Shown: positions 1 through 10,653 of the stretch, piece by piece | Layout of the letters: every line of letters starts with the position of its first letter | How positions within the stretch are numbered: position 1 is the stretch's first letter | NCBI GenBank assembly: GCA_028284765.1 | Contig: JANQRA010000010.1 | Location: 32,091-96,090, forward strand | Length of the DNA stretch: 64,000 bases | Reading direction: 5' to 3' | Origin: Acidimicrobiia bacterium | GTDB taxonomy: Bacteria; Actinomycetota; Acidimicrobiia; Spongiisociales; ZC4RG35 | Notes under the pieces: generated by a model | Seen by the model: only the letters and a program-made list of their open reading frames with translations | What the model was told of the DNA's origin: nothing | The model's database searches: none | Made by a program: the position numbers and the translations under genes

Positions 1-1523
1 GTCGCGACGGTGAATTCGTCGAAGTCGAGTGGCCGGAAGCGTTGGACATCGCAGCCGGTCGGCTCGAGCTGATCATCGACGAAGACGGTGGGTCGGCGAT
101 CGGAGTCATTGGTGGCGCAAACGGCACCAACGAGGACGCTTACGCCCTGTCTCGATTTGCACGCGACGTGATCGGGACGCCACATGTCGATTCACGCATG
201 GACGACGCTTTGGCATCTCACTTTCTCGCCGCCACCGTCGACCGAGCGCTCATCTCCGACATTGACGAGGCAGACACGATCGTCGTTTGGGGTCCGGACC
301 TGAAAGAAGAGCATCCGACGCTCTATCTGCGGGTGCGGAGAGCGGCGCAAGAACTCGGCAAGACGCTTGTCGTCGTTCACCCCCGGGCCACCGGCCTCGA
401 CGATCGGGCCACTATCAAGGCCACCTATCGACCAGGTGGCGGATTCGAACTCCTCGACGAGATCGCAGAGGGCGATCATCCTGAGATCTCCGAAGCACTG
501 TCCGTGGACAAGGTTGTGGCAATCGTGGGCATCGCCAGTCACGCCGATGGACCGCAGCTAGCCGAGTCGGTTGCTGCTCTGGTCCGCCAGAAGTCGTCCG
601 GCACCAAAATCCTACCGCTCAATGGACGTGCGAACACTTTCGGTGCGCTCGACATGGGGCTGGCTCCTGATCTCGGTCCAGGACGGCTCAATATCGAATC
701 CCCGGGAATGTCAACAGCAGAAATGATGGAGGCTCTCGACTCTGGCGAGCTGCGGGCTCTCGTCATGGTTGGTGCCGACCCCATCGGAAACATACCGGAT
801 CCACGCTCTGCAATCAACGGGCTGGATGCGGCCGAATACGTGATTTCGATAGATCTGTTCGTCAACGAGTCCAACCTCAACGCTGACCTCATCCTCCCTG
901 CCTCTGGGTTCGGGGAGAAGGAGGGAACTGTCACCAACGTCGAAGGAAGGGTCCAGAAGGTCAATGTCGTACGCCCCAGCCCGGGTGCAGCACGAGATGA
1001 TTGGGAGATCCTCGAAGACCTGTCGCGTCACATGGGTAAAGGCATGGGGTTCAGTTCCTCAGAGACAATCGCCAAACAGATCTCAGAGACGGCCCCCGCG
1101 TATAGCGGTGTGACCCATGATCTTCTGGAATGGGACGAACGAGATGGCGTGGTCGTGCCGATTGATGGAGGCCAGAGCTTCGATCACATTCCGGTTGCCC
1201 TCGAAGGCCCCAAGGCTCCCGGCGCACAGTTCACGCTGCATAGTGCCCGCGTTCTCTATGACGACGGCGTGCGGGTTCGCCACTGCGCCTCGCTCGCACC
1301 CCTAGCCCGTGGACCGGTCGTTCAAGTGAATCCCCAAGACGCTCCCGGGCTCGGCGCTCAGGACGGCTCGTCTGTCAAGGTGACGACTGGCCACGGCACG
1401 GGCGAGTTCACAGCGGTCCTCGACCCAGACACTCCTTCGGGTGTGGTCTTCATCCCCTTCGATCAACCCGGCGCACGCTCTCTAGGAACCGATCCGGTTG
1501 TTCGCCTGAAGGTGGTCAACTGA
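1..1523 (+). CDS. nuoG: NADH-quinone oxidoreductase subunit G (C-terminal part; gene starts before the window)
   Basis: This is the large iron-sulfur/molybdopterin-fold subunit of the complex I peripheral arm. The reading frame is open from base 3 to the TGA at 1521-1523, so the 5' part lies off the window. The visible residues are the molybdopterin-oxidoreductase-like domain: an opening VEWPEAL segment, a central LPLNGRANTFGALDMG region, the VMVGADPIGN motif and an LPASGFGEKEGTVTNVEGR motif typical of NuoG and formate-dehydrogenase-like proteins, then a C-terminal beta-barrel cap. The N-terminal [2Fe-2S] and [4Fe-4S] region cannot be seen. Its stop overlaps the nuoH start (TGATG), so the two are translationally coupled. 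The presence of NuoG implies that this first cluster encodes a 14-subunit type complex. Confidence 0.93.
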   Translation, partial: RDGEFVEVEWPEALDIAAGRLELIIDEDGGSAIGVIGGANGTNEDAYALSRFARDVIGTPHVDSRMDDALASHFLAATVDRALISDIDEADTIVVWGPDLKEEHPTLYLRVRRAAQELGKTLVVVHPRATGLDDRATIKATYRPGGGFELLDEIAEGDHPEISEALSVDKVVAIVGIASHADGPQLAESVAALVRQKSSGTKILPLNGRANTFGALDMGLAPDLGPGRLNIESPGMSTAEMMEALDSGELRALVMVGADPIGNIPDPRSAINGLDAAEYVISIDLFVNESNLNADLILPASGFGEKEGTVTNVEGRVQKVNVVRPSPGAARDDWEILEDLSRHMGKGMGFSSSETIAKQISETAPAYSGVTHDLLEWDERDGVVVPIDGGQSFDHIPVALEGPKAPGAQFTLHSARVLYDDGVRVRHCASLAPLARGPVVQVNPQDAPGLGAQDGSSVKVTTGHGTGEFTAVLDPDTPSGVVFIPFDQPGARSLGTDPVVRLKVVN

Positions 1524-2599
1524 TGGGTTGGGTCGAGTGGGGAGTGGTCGTTCTGAGGGTCCTTCTGGTGTTTGTCCTGCTCTTGGGTGCAACCATCATC
1601 AACGTTTGGGCCGAGCGAAAGATCGTCGCGGACATGCAGAGCCGAATCGGCCCGAAGCGCGCCGGTCCTTGGGGGATCTTGCAAACGGTCGCAGACGGTC
1701 TCAAGCTCTTCTTCAAAGAGTCGGTGACGCCACGGAAGGTTGAGCTTGGTGCTTACCTCCTGGCGCCGTTCCTCGCCGTGATCCCCGCCTTCCTGATCTT
1801 CATGGTGATCCCCTTCGGTGCCCCGTTCATGATCGGCGACACCGAAATCGCACTCCAAGGGGCCGACCTCAACGCCGGGCTCCTGTTCATCCTGGCCATG
1901 TCATCCATGGCGGTGTATGCGGTAGTTCTGGCCGGATGGTCGTCTGGTTCGAAGTATCCGCTGATTGGCGGTGTGCGGGCGACCGCCCAAGCCATCTCGT
2001 ACGAAGCAGCGATGGGTCTCGCCATGGTGGCCGTGGTGATGTTTACGGCGACCCAAGGTCCAGGCGGCACACTGAGCCTCTCCGAGATCGTCGCCCGACA
2101 AGATGGAACCTGGCTGGGCTTCATTCCTCAGTGGAACGTCTTTCCCCAGATCGTTGCCTTCGTCATCTTCATGATTGCCATCGTCGCCGAAACCAACCGT
2201 GCCCCCTTTGACCTCGTCGAGGCCGAGCAAGAGATTGTCGGCGGATTCCACACCGAGTACTCCGGGATGCGTTTCGCGATGTTCTTCCTTGCGGAGTACA
2301 TCAACATCTTCTCGATGTCGGCCCTCGCCGCCACCCTCTTCCTCGGAGGATGGAATGGCCCGACCTGGGAGGGCACGGTGCCAGCGTTCGTGTCGGCCAT
2401 CCTTCCCACCGTATGGTTCCTGCTGAAGACCTACTTCATCGTCTTCATCTTCTTCTGGATCCGTGCCACTCTTCCTCGGCTGAGATACGACCAACTGATG
2501 TCAATCGGATGGAAGCGGCTGATTCCCGCCGCCCTCGCCTGGATCGTGCTTTCTGCGATTTCGATCGGTGTTCGTCAATTTGGACTGCCCTGGAGCTGA
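1523..2599 (+). CDS. nuoH: NADH-quinone oxidoreductase subunit H (first complex I cluster)
   Basis: This is the membrane subunit that links the quinone site to the proton-pumping arm. The product is 358 residues, the normal family length, with about eight hydrophobic helices. Family motifs are present: the AERKIVADMQSRIGPKRAGP segment after helix 1 and the acidic EQEIVGGFHTEYSG loop near residue 240, which lines the quinone cavity in known structures. The ATG shares its A with the nuoG stop, and nuoI follows after 3 bases. A second NuoH with a distinct sequence is encoded at 22904-23908, so the two are paralogues and not a recent duplication. Confidence 0.97.
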   Translation: MGWVEWGVVVLRVLLVFVLLLGATIINVWAERKIVADMQSRIGPKRAGPWGILQTVADGLKLFFKESVTPRKVELGAYLLAPFLAVIPAFLIFMVIPFGAPFMIGDTEIALQGADLNAGLLFILAMSSMAVYAVVLAGWSSGSKYPLIGGVRATAQAISYEAAMGLAMVAVVMFTATQGPGGTLSLSEIVARQDGTWLGFIPQWNVFPQIVAFVIFMIAIVAETNRAPFDLVEAEQEIVGGFHTEYSGMRFAMFFLAEYINIFSMSALAATLFLGGWNGPTWEGTVPAFVSAILPTVWFLLKTYFIVFIFFWIRATLPRLRYDQLMSIGWKRLIPAALAWIVLSAISIGVRQFGLPWS

Positions 2600-2602
2600 C
2601 GC

Positions 2603-3253
2603 ATGGGACTCATTTCTGAACTGGTCAAAGGACTTCGGGTCACCGGAGGCACCATGCTTCGCACCATCACCGGCCGTGAGTTGGTGACCACGGAGTATCC
2701 CCACGAGATGCGGGAGAAGCCTCAACGATTCCACGGTCGTCATGTTCTCAACCGCTATCCCGACGGCATGGAGAAGTGCATCGGTTGCCAGCTTTGCGCC
2801 GGTGCTTGTCCAGCGGATTGCATCTACGTACGTGGCGAGGACAACGACCCGGACAATCCGACGTCCCCAGGCGAGCGGTATGGCTACGTCTACGAAATCA
2901 ACATGCTTCGTTGCATCTTCTGCGGTCTGTGTGTTGAGGCGTGTCCGACAGAAGCCATCACGATGACGCACCTGTTCGAGATGTCGACGACCAATCACCA
3001 AGACGCCATCTACACCAAAGACGAGTTGTTGATGAAGTCCGACGGATCGGTGCCTCACATGTTCCCGGATGACCAACTGGCGGATCACGATGAGCTGTTG
3101 ACGGCAGACGGATGGGTGCGAGCTACCTCTACCTCGGGTGTCGCCGCCTATCAAGGCGTTCAGATGTGGCAGGGGACGCCGGGCCCGGCGTCCTGGGAGC
3201 CCGAACCATCGCAAGACATCAGGGATGCGATGTCTGAGGACGACGATGGTTGA
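2603..3253 (+). CDS. nuoI: NADH-quinone oxidoreductase subunit I (first cluster)
   Basis: This ferredoxin-like subunit carries two [4Fe-4S] clusters (N6a and N6b) that pass electrons toward NuoB. The 216-residue product has two full CxxCxxCxxxCP motifs, [12 protein letters not shown] near residue 57 and [12 protein letters not shown] near residue 102. The acidic C-terminal tail of about 80 residues after the second motif is longer than in many NuoI proteins; the copy at 23909 lacks most of it. The start is the ATG three bases after nuoH, and the end overlaps nuoJ by eight bases. Confidence 0.97.
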   Translation: MGLISELVKGLRVTGGTMLRTITGRELVTTEYPHEMREKPQRFHGRHVLNRYPDGMEKCIGCQLCAGACPADCIYVRGEDNDPDNPTSPGERYGYVYEINMLRCIFCGLCVEACPTEAITMTHLFEMSTTNHQDAIYTKDELLMKSDGSVPHMFPDDQLADHDELLTADGWVRATSTSGVAAYQGVQMWQGTPGPASWEPEPSQDIRDAMSEDDDG

Positions 3254-3773
3254 AACTCTTCTCTTCGTCGTGATGGCGCTGGTGGCGATTGCCGGTGCCG
3301 CTCTTGTTGTCCTGGCTCGGAATCCCGTTTATTCCGCTCTTGGCCTACTCGGAACTCTGCTGTCGGTCGCCGTGCTCTATGTGGTTCAGCTGGCGCACAT
3401 GGTTGCCGCCGTGCAGGTCATCGTCTACGCCGGGGCGGTACTCACGCTCTTCCTGTTCGTGATCATGCTCATCGGGGTCGACAAAGACGAGCCTTCCCGC
3501 GACGAGACCCTCCCATTCCAGCGCTGGATTGTTGGTGGTGTGGCTGCCGTCATCGTTCTCTTCGCCGCCGGGCTGACTCTCTTTGGCGACTTTGACTGGG
3601 TGCCAGCTGCCAGTTCGGACGTTTTGCCAGAGGCAACCAACGGGACGATCGAAGCTATCGCCGAGCCGCTGTTCACCGATTGGGTACTTGCTTTCGAGGC
3701 GACGGCGTTGCTGTTGACAATTGCCGCAGCCGGTGCGATCGCCCTCGCCCACTACCGCCGGAGAGAGGGCTGA
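3246..3773 (+). CDS. nuoJ: NADH-quinone oxidoreductase subunit J (first cluster)
   Basis: This is a small membrane subunit of complex I. The open frame extends upstream, but the natural start is the ATG at 3246 inside the end of nuoI, giving 175 residues that begin [14 protein letters not shown], the usual NuoJ opening. Five hydrophobic helices are visible, including the conserved [20 protein letters not shown] helix with the pi-bulge region implicated in coupling. The longer upstream start would add soluble residues that overlap nuoI and is not needed. The stop TGA overlaps the nuoK ATG. Confidence 0.95.
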   Translation: MVETLLFVVMALVAIAGAALVVLARNPVYSALGLLGTLLSVAVLYVVQLAHMVAAVQVIVYAGAVLTLFLFVIMLIGVDKDEPSRDETLPFQRWIVGGVAAVIVLFAAGLTLFGDFDWVPAASSDVLPEATNGTIEAIAEPLFTDWVLAFEATALLLTIAAAGAIALAHYRRREG

Positions 3774-4075
3774 TGGTCGATCCCGGGTGGTACATGGGCC
3801 TCGCGGCCGTGCTCTTCACGATCGGCTCGCTTGGCCTGCTGGTCCGTCGAAACGCATTGGTCATGTTCATGTGTATCGAACTGATGCTCAATGCGGTGAA
3901 CCTCACGCTGATCTCTGCCGGTCGCGCCCTGGGTGACATCAATGGCCAGGTGGCCGTCTTCTTCATCTTGGTGGTCGCCGCGGCGGAGGTAGTGGTCGGG
4001 CTGGCCATCATCGTCTCCATATTCCGCCTTCGTTCAACGGCCTCGGTCGACGAGCTCTCGGAGCTCCGCGGATGA
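3773..4075 (+). CDS. nuoK: NADH-quinone oxidoreductase subunit K (first cluster)
   Basis: This is a small three-helix proton-channel subunit of complex I. Starting at the ATG overlapping the nuoJ stop gives 100 residues, the standard length. The characteristic helix-2 motif [13 protein letters not shown] holds the conserved membrane glutamate, and helix 3 has [13 protein letters not shown] with the second conserved glutamate. The end DELSELRG is typical. Unlike its upstream neighbours it is followed by a 91-base spacer before nuoL, which holds a repeat element. Confidence 0.96.
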   Translation: MVDPGWYMGLAAVLFTIGSLGLLVRRNALVMFMCIELMLNAVNLTLISAGRALGDINGQVAVFFILVVAAAEVVVGLAIIVSIFRLRSTASVDELSELRG

Positions 4076-4089
4076 CCCTCTCTCCGCCG

Positions 4090-4130
4090 AACCCCGGGTT
4101 CATATCGCCATATACGGCTGCTATCGGATC
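4090..4130 (+). repeat. 41-bp repeat, copy 1, upstream of nuoL
   Basis: Bases 4090-4130 match the reverse complement of 6077-6117 at 38 of 41 positions by my alignment. The unit begins with AACCCCGGGTT (itself nearly palindromic), followed by CATATCGCCATATA and ending TATCGGATC. It fills much of the nuoK-nuoL spacer. The core GCCATATAYGGC is palindromic, so the transcript could form a hairpin. It is inverted relative to copy 2. Confidence 0.85.
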
Positions 4131-4166
4131 AAGAACGGTTGCCGCCTGGGCAAATCGGGGGCGGAC

Positions 4167-6053
4167 ATGATCGATCTCCTCTGGCTGATCATTGCCCTGC
4201 CGCTGGCCAGTGCCATCGGCCTCCACTTCTTTGGTCGCTTTCTCAAAGAGCCGCTTGCCGGATGGGTGGCCAGCGCCGCGATCGTCGGATCGTTTAGCAT
4301 CGCCCTGGCTGCGGCTATTCCGTTCATCCAGGGCGGGGAGCACGGCGAGACAGTCCTGCTCTGGGAGTGGATGCCGGCGATAGGCGCCAACCTCGAGATT
4401 CTCTGGGATCCGCTTTCGGCGCTCATGGTGCTAATCGTCACCGGCGTCGGCACCCTCATCCACATCTTTGCGATTGGATACATGCACGGCGACGAGCGGT
4501 TCCATCGTTTCTTCACGAATCTCAGCCTCTTCGCAGCCTCCATGTTGATCCTGGTTCTCGGTGGCAACTACGCCATGCTCTTCCTCGGGTGGGAGCTCGT
4601 CGGTCTCTGCTCCTATCTTCTGATCGGGTTCTGGTTCACCAGGCCGTCGGCGGCTGCAGCTGCGAAGAAGGCCTTTGTCGTCAACCGAATCGGCGACTTC
4701 GGCTTCATGGTCGGCCTCATGCTGGTGTTCGTGACCTTCGGCACTCTTTCCTACACGGGGGTCTTCGATCGGGCCGGAGACGAGCTAACGACTGGTCTTG
4801 CCACTGCAATCGGCCTCTTGTTCCTGGTGGGAGCGGCGGGCAAGTCAGCCCAGATCCCTCTTTACGTCTGGCTCCCGGATGCCATGGAAGGACCGACGCC
4901 GGTATCAGCCCTCATCCACGCGGCGACGATGGTCACGGCCGGCGTCTATCTGATCGCCAGGTCGGCAGTGATCTTCGAGATGTCGACCGCAGCGCAGGTG
5001 ACGGTGGCCACGATCGGTGCGGCCACGGCCCTTGTCGCAGCCACGATCGCCCTCGCCCAGCGCGACATCAAGAAGGTCCTCGCGTACTCGACTGTTTCGC
5101 AGCTGGGGTACATGTTCTTGGCCGTGGGGACGACCGCATACGTCGCTGGCATCTTCCATCTCATGACGCACGCCTTCTTCAAAGCACTGCTCTTCTTGGG
5201 TGCAGGGTCCGTCATCCATGCCATGAGTGATGAACAAGACATGCACAAGATGGGTGGACTTCGCAAGAAGATGCCGGTAACGGCCCTCACCATGGGCATC
5301 GCGACGCTGGCGATCGCAGGCATTCCCCCTCTGGCAGGCTTCTGGTCGAAGGATGAGATCCTTGGTTCAGCGTTTGGCCGTGGCGGATGGTTCTCTGTTC
5401 TCTGGATTGTCGGGCTGATCACAGCCCTGCTCACTGCCTTCTATATGACCCGTCAGTGGGTGATGGTCTTCCTGGGTGAGCCCAGGTGGGACGAGGGTCA
5501 GAAGCCCCACGAGTCACCGCGAGTAATGACCATTCCACTCGTGATACTTGCCGTGCTTTCGATTGTCGGCGGGCTGATCAACACACCTTTCGCGTTTGGC
5601 CTCGAGCACTTCCTCGAACCGTCTTTTGAACTGGTGGACATCGCTCACCCACCTGACGGATGGGGAGCCTTCATCCTTCTCGCCGGGCTCTCGGTGATGG
5701 CTGGGCTGGCCGGTGCGGCAGCCGCCTATCTCACCTATCGGCAGTCGCCGGAGAGCTGGCAGGGATTCGAAGATGGGTTCGAGCCTCTGTGGGGCACTTG
5801 GGAGAGTGCCTACAACGTGGACGACGTATACGGCAGGGTCATCGTGGCACCCGGCAAGAAGGCAGCTGAGGTGGCGGCATTCGATGTGGACCTACCTGTG
5901 ATCGATGGCGCTGTGAATGGTGTGGCCAAGCTCGTTCGCAACATCGGTGAATGGACCCGGCCGCTTCAGACGGGCTTCGTCAGGAACTACGGCGCGCTCT
6001 TCCTCGCCGGGACCGTGACCATCGTCATCTGGATCGTGGTGGGTGCGGGATGA
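4167..6053 (+). CDS. nuoL: NADH-quinone oxidoreductase subunit L (first cluster)
   Basis: This is the distal antiporter-like proton-pumping subunit with the long lateral helix. It has 628 residues, a normal length, and is almost entirely hydrophobic. Family motifs are seen in order: FLGWELVGLCSYLLIGFW with the key glutamate near residue 145, KSAQIPLYVWLPDAMEGP with the conserved lysine near residue 228, HAATMVTAGVYL, and the HAFFKALLFLGAGSVIH block. The start is the ATG after a GGGGGCGG stretch. The gene is bracketed by an inverted pair of 41-bp repeats (4090-4130 and 6077-6117), which sit in the only long spacers of this otherwise overlapping operon. Confidence 0.97.
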   Translation: MIDLLWLIIALPLASAIGLHFFGRFLKEPLAGWVASAAIVGSFSIALAAAIPFIQGGEHGETVLLWEWMPAIGANLEILWDPLSALMVLIVTGVGTLIHIFAIGYMHGDERFHRFFTNLSLFAASMLILVLGGNYAMLFLGWELVGLCSYLLIGFWFTRPSAAAAAKKAFVVNRIGDFGFMVGLMLVFVTFGTLSYTGVFDRAGDELTTGLATAIGLLFLVGAAGKSAQIPLYVWLPDAMEGPTPVSALIHAATMVTAGVYLIARSAVIFEMSTAAQVTVATIGAATALVAATIALAQRDIKKVLAYSTVSQLGYMFLAVGTTAYVAGIFHLMTHAFFKALLFLGAGSVIHAMSDEQDMHKMGGLRKKMPVTALTMGIATLAIAGIPPLAGFWSKDEILGSAFGRGGWFSVLWIVGLITALLTAFYMTRQWVMVFLGEPRWDEGQKPHESPRVMTIPLVILAVLSIVGGLINTPFAFGLEHFLEPSFELVDIAHPPDGWGAFILLAGLSVMAGLAGAAAAYLTYRQSPESWQGFEDGFEPLWGTWESAYNVDDVYGRVIVAPGKKAAEVAAFDVDLPVIDGAVNGVAKLVRNIGEWTRPLQTGFVRNYGALFLAGTVTIVIWIVVGAG

Positions 6054-6076
6054 GATCAGCCTTGCTGTCCGTATTC

Positions 6077-6117
6077 GATCCGATATCAGCCATATATGGC
6101 GATATGAACCCCGGGTT
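6077..6117 (-). repeat. 41-bp repeat, copy 2, downstream of nuoL, inverted
   Basis: This is the reverse-complement partner of 4090-4130, with three mismatches over 41 bases. The plus strand reads GATCCGATATCAGCC, then ATATATGGCGATATG, then AACCCCGGGTT. This copy is the more palindromic of the two: GATATC and GATATG flank a perfect 12-base GCCATATATGGC. It lies between the nuoL stop and the start chosen for nuoM. Reading through it in frame would add 27 non-NuoM residues to NuoM. Confidence 0.85.
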
Positions 6118-6123
6118 GCTGAA

Positions 6124-7652
<1,529 letters not shown>

Positions 7653-7656
<4 letters not shown>

Positions 7657-9110
7657 TTACTCCCGAGATCAGCTGGATCGCGATTTTTCCCGAGCTGCTT
7701 CTCGCCTTGGGTGCGGCAGGTGTCCTTCTGGTCGAGGTCCAGTGGAAGCCAGACAAGTCGGTGCTGGGCACGATCGCAGCCGGCTCCGTCGTCTTCGCAG
7801 CTGCCTTCACAGTCCTGCAGTGGGTTGACGCCTCAGACGCTGTCGAGGCCGGAGCTGTCGGTGACCTCGTCGCTTTCTCTGGAATGGTGCTGATGGACGG
7901 CATGGCCATCTTCGGCCGGTTTGTGATCCTCGCTGTCACCGGGTTCGGGATCATGGCCGGCTGGCGCTACATCGAGTCACTGGGCCGGAGGAGCGCAGAG
8001 GCGATTGCTCTGGTGTTACTGGCTTCGGCCGGATTCTCGATCATGGTCGCGTCGAACAACCTCGTGATGATGTTCCTGGGGTTGGAGGTCGGCTCGATCG
8101 CCCTGTATGTGCTGGCCGGCATGTCGCGGGAGCGGGTGAGGTCGGACGAGGCGGCGATCAAATACTTCTTGCTCGGCTCCTTCGCCTCTGCGGTCTTCAT
8201 CTACGGCGTCGCCCTTCTCTATGCGGGCACCGGGCAGTTTGAGGTTCTCGCCATTCGGCAGTTCCTGTCCGACACGCTGCTTCTATCCCCGGCCGTCGCA
8301 CTGATTGGAACTGCCCTCGTAATTGTCGGCCTTGGGTTCAAGGTTTCCGCCGCACCGTTCCACTCTTGGGCTCCGGACGTGTATCAAGGCGCTCCTTCGG
8401 GTCTCGTGGGTTACATGGCCGCCATAGCCAAGATCGCCGGCTTCGTCGCCATAGCGAGGATTCTTCTGACGGGGCTCTCGGAATTTGAGCTCAATTGGCT
8501 TCCGATCGTCGCTGGAATAGCGGCTCTTTCGATGCTCCTGGGTTCGATGGTCGCCCTGGTGCAGGGAGACGTGCGCCGGATGCTTGCCTATTCGGGTGTC
8601 GCTCACGCCGGATTCATCATGACGGGCGTGGTCGGGGCTTCGACCTCAGGAATCCTGTTCTATCTGGCCGTCTATGCCCTACAGCTTGTCGGGGCGTTTG
8701 CTGTCGTGTCAGCCGTCAGTGGTCCCGCCAACGCCGGCTCTGAGATCGACGACTATCGCGGATTGTCAACGCGGTCTCCGATGCTGGCTCTCTCATTCGC
8801 CGTGATCCTCCTTGGAATGGCCGGTCTGCCGTTGACCTCAGGATTCATCGCGAAATTCGGGGTGTTCGCCTCGGCGTGGTCCACCGGATATGAATGGCTC
8901 GTCATCGTCGCCGTTCTGGCATCGGTGATTGCCTTTGCTTTCTATCTGAGAATCATCGTTGTCATGTTCATGACTGACGATGAGGGCGACGATCTGCCGG
9001 TTCCCGGGACCTTGAGGTGGGTGCTCGGTGTCGCAGTGGTCACGACGATCGTGTGGGGTGTCCTGCCAGGTTCTCTGCTGAGGGCGGCCACGGATGCGCT
9101 ACCTCTTTAG
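7653..9110 (+). CDS. nuoN: NADH-quinone oxidoreductase subunit N (first cluster)
   Basis: This third antiporter-like subunit sits next to NuoK in the membrane arm. The GTG start overlaps the nuoM stop, giving 485 residues. It shows LGLEVGSIALYVLAG, the FKVSAAPFHSWAPDVYQGAP motif with the conserved lysine, and the LAYSGVAHAGFIM block, all usual for NuoN. The 3' end overlaps the start of the bactofilin-like gene by 17 bases. That overlap suggests the downstream gene is co-translated with the respiratory operon. Confidence 0.96.
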
Positions 9111-10254
9111 ATACGGAGCCGTTGCCCTAGTCGCGATCCTGTCAGTTCTCTTGATGGATGCTCCGGTCTCGGCAGCGGAAACGTCCAACTCGGAATCAGT
9201 GATCATCCCGACTGACGATGTCCTGGAGGACGATCTTTATGCCGGGGCGATCCGTGTCATCGTTGACGGAACCCTCGACGGAGACTTGATCGCCTTTGCG
9301 GGTGAAGAGGTGGTGATCAACGGTGTGGTGACCGGGTCTGTCTTCGCTATGACACCATCAGTAGTCGTTAACGGTCGTGTGGATGGATCACTTCGTGCCT
9401 CAGGTGGCGAGGTCGTGGTCAGCGGTGAGGTGGGCCGTGACGTGGTTGTCGCCGGGTTCGCACTAAGCCTTACCTCGGAGTCGAACGTCACCGGTGATGT
9501 TGTGGCTTGGGTCTGGTCCGGAGAAGCACTCGGCTCGATAGGAGGAGACCTCGGTGGATCCTTCAACAGTCTCGATGTGGCCGGCCAGGTCGATGGCGAT
9601 ATCGAAGTCTCGGTTTCTCAACTGAGGGTTGTCGAACAGCTGGTTGTCGGGGGCGATCTCGGCTATCGCTCGGCGTCGGACGCTGAGGGCCTGGAGTTGG
9701 CTGAAGTCGGCGGGGCGACAGTCAAGGAGACTCCGCTGCCCCCCAACATTCGGGTTCGGGCGCTGGGGTTCATGGCCCGCTTCATGGTCGTTCTGTTCCT
9801 GACAACGACGGCGCTGGCGGTTGCCTATGGATGGCCAAGCCAGACCAATCGGGCTGTGTCGATGGTCGGATCGAGACCGGCCCGTTCGTGGCTGACCGGC
9901 TTGGCTCTGCTGTTGACCCCGGTGTTTGTGGCGGCCATCGGTGCGTTGATTTTCAACCTCGCCCCGGCGTCTGCTGCGTTCCCACTTCTGCTGATCATTG
10001 CGCCAGTGGTGTTGGCGCTCTTCGGGGTTGTCTTCGCTCTGCTTCTCGTCGCCGGAATACCAGCCGTCGCCTGGCTGGCTGGCGTCCTCTTCAAGAAGGC
10101 AGACCTCTACGGCGCGATCCTCATCGGGGGCCTCGGAGCCGGGCTCCTCTGGTACCTCCCGATCCTGGGCGTACTGGTACCCCTGGCGGTGCTCCCGCTC
10201 GGGCTAGGTGCCTGGGTCCTGAGCCGGTCTCAGGAGACGGCAGCGGTCGGCTGA
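9094..10254 (+). CDS. Bactofilin-like (polymer-forming) domain protein with C-terminal membrane helices
   Basis: The 386-residue product has a signal-like N-terminal helix ending PVSAAE (about residue 27). A valine/glycine-rich stretch follows at about 45-190, repeating VDGTLDGDLIAFAGEEV-like units of the right-handed beta-helix kind found in bactofilins. From about 220 onward there are four or five hydrophobic helices. This layout resembles secreted or membrane-tethered polymer-forming proteins of unknown exact role; an extracytoplasmic scaffold is my inference. It overlaps nuoN by 17 bases, so it is probably part of the nuo transcript. The ATG at 9094 fits the signal sequence well. Confidence 0.75.
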   Translation: MRYLFRYGAVALVAILSVLLMDAPVSAAETSNSESVIIPTDDVLEDDLYAGAIRVIVDGTLDGDLIAFAGEEVVINGVVTGSVFAMTPSVVVNGRVDGSLRASGGEVVVSGEVGRDVVVAGFALSLTSESNVTGDVVAWVWSGEALGSIGGDLGGSFNSLDVAGQVDGDIEVSVSQLRVVEQLVVGGDLGYRSASDAEGLELAEVGGATVKETPLPPNIRVRALGFMARFMVVLFLTTTALAVAYGWPSQTNRAVSMVGSRPARSWLTGLALLLTPVFVAAIGALIFNLAPASAAFPLLLIIAPVVLALFGVVFALLLVAGIPAVAWLAGVLFKKADLYGAILIGGLGAGLLWYLPILGVLVPLAVLPLGLGAWVLSRSQETAAVG

Positions 10255-10412
10255 GCCTGGTCTTCTGGAAGGTTCGACTTCGAGAATTCGATCTGCACGT
10301 GTCCACACGTGTCGCACACTGAACGACCGATCCCCGCGTGAACGGTTCTGGTCATCGTGTCGTGTCGGCAACTCTGCATCGATCGCATTCGCTTGCGGTA
10401 TTTGGCAGTCAT
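10230..10412 (-). CDS. Small zinc-ribbon-like protein (CRH...CxxC), copy 1
   Basis: This is a 60-residue basic protein. It has one potential metal site, CRH near residue 15 and CDTCG near residue 33, giving three cysteines and one histidine as ligands. The surrounding pattern (CRH, about eight residues, AGIGRSVC, xxCGHVQIEF) is shared with the 57-residue protein encoded just upstream at 10480-10653, so the two are paralogues. This shared pattern is the main reason to call both real. The 3' end overlaps the end of the bactofilin-like gene by 25 bases, tail to tail. An inner methionine (residue 9 or 12) is an alternative start. The function is unknown; a structural or nucleic-acid-binding zinc ribbon is the simplest guess. 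Confidence 0.6.
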   Translation of the reverse strand: MTAKYRKRMRSMQSCRHDTMTRTVHAGIGRSVCDTCGHVQIEFSKSNLPEDQAQPTAAVS

Positions 10413-10479
10413 ACCTATGAGATCGGCAAGCCCGGTGTTGAAACTTGGGGGTCATTCGCATTCAGCCCCGAGTGTCTAG

Positions 10480-10653
10480 TCACGTGATCTGGCGGAGTTG
10501 TTCCTGCTCCTCGGCGAAGACGTCGTATAGGAAATCAACCGTGACGGCACCACATCGTTGGCAGACGGTGCGGCGCAGACCAGCGGTCTCCAGACTCTTC
10601 TTCTTGCGGTGCCGACACTCGATTCGCTCATGGCGGCCGCGTTTTGGACTCAT
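10480..10653 (-). CDS. Small zinc-ribbon-like protein (CRH...CxxC), copy 2
   Basis: This 57-residue reading frame was found by translating the minus strand directly. It starts at an ATG (10653) and ends at a TGA (10480). It encodes ECRHRKKKSLETAGLRR followed by TVCQRCGAVTVDF and an acidic tail ending LRQIT. The CRH...CxxCG arrangement matches the neighbour at 10230-10412 in spacing and in flanking residues (AG, R, VC, CG, V, F). It lies 57 bases after the thioredoxin gene and 67 bases before its paralogue, all on one strand, consistent with one short operon. I do not recognise a named family. Confidence 0.6.
   Translation of the reverse strand: MSPKRGRHERIECRHRKKKSLETAGLRRTVCQRCGAVTVDFLYDVFAEEQEQLRQIT

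Noticed and set aside
4090..6117. nuoL carried by an insertion sequence or composite transposon
   Set aside because: There is no transposase, and the repeats lack the features of insertion-sequence ends; nuoL is in its normal operon position.
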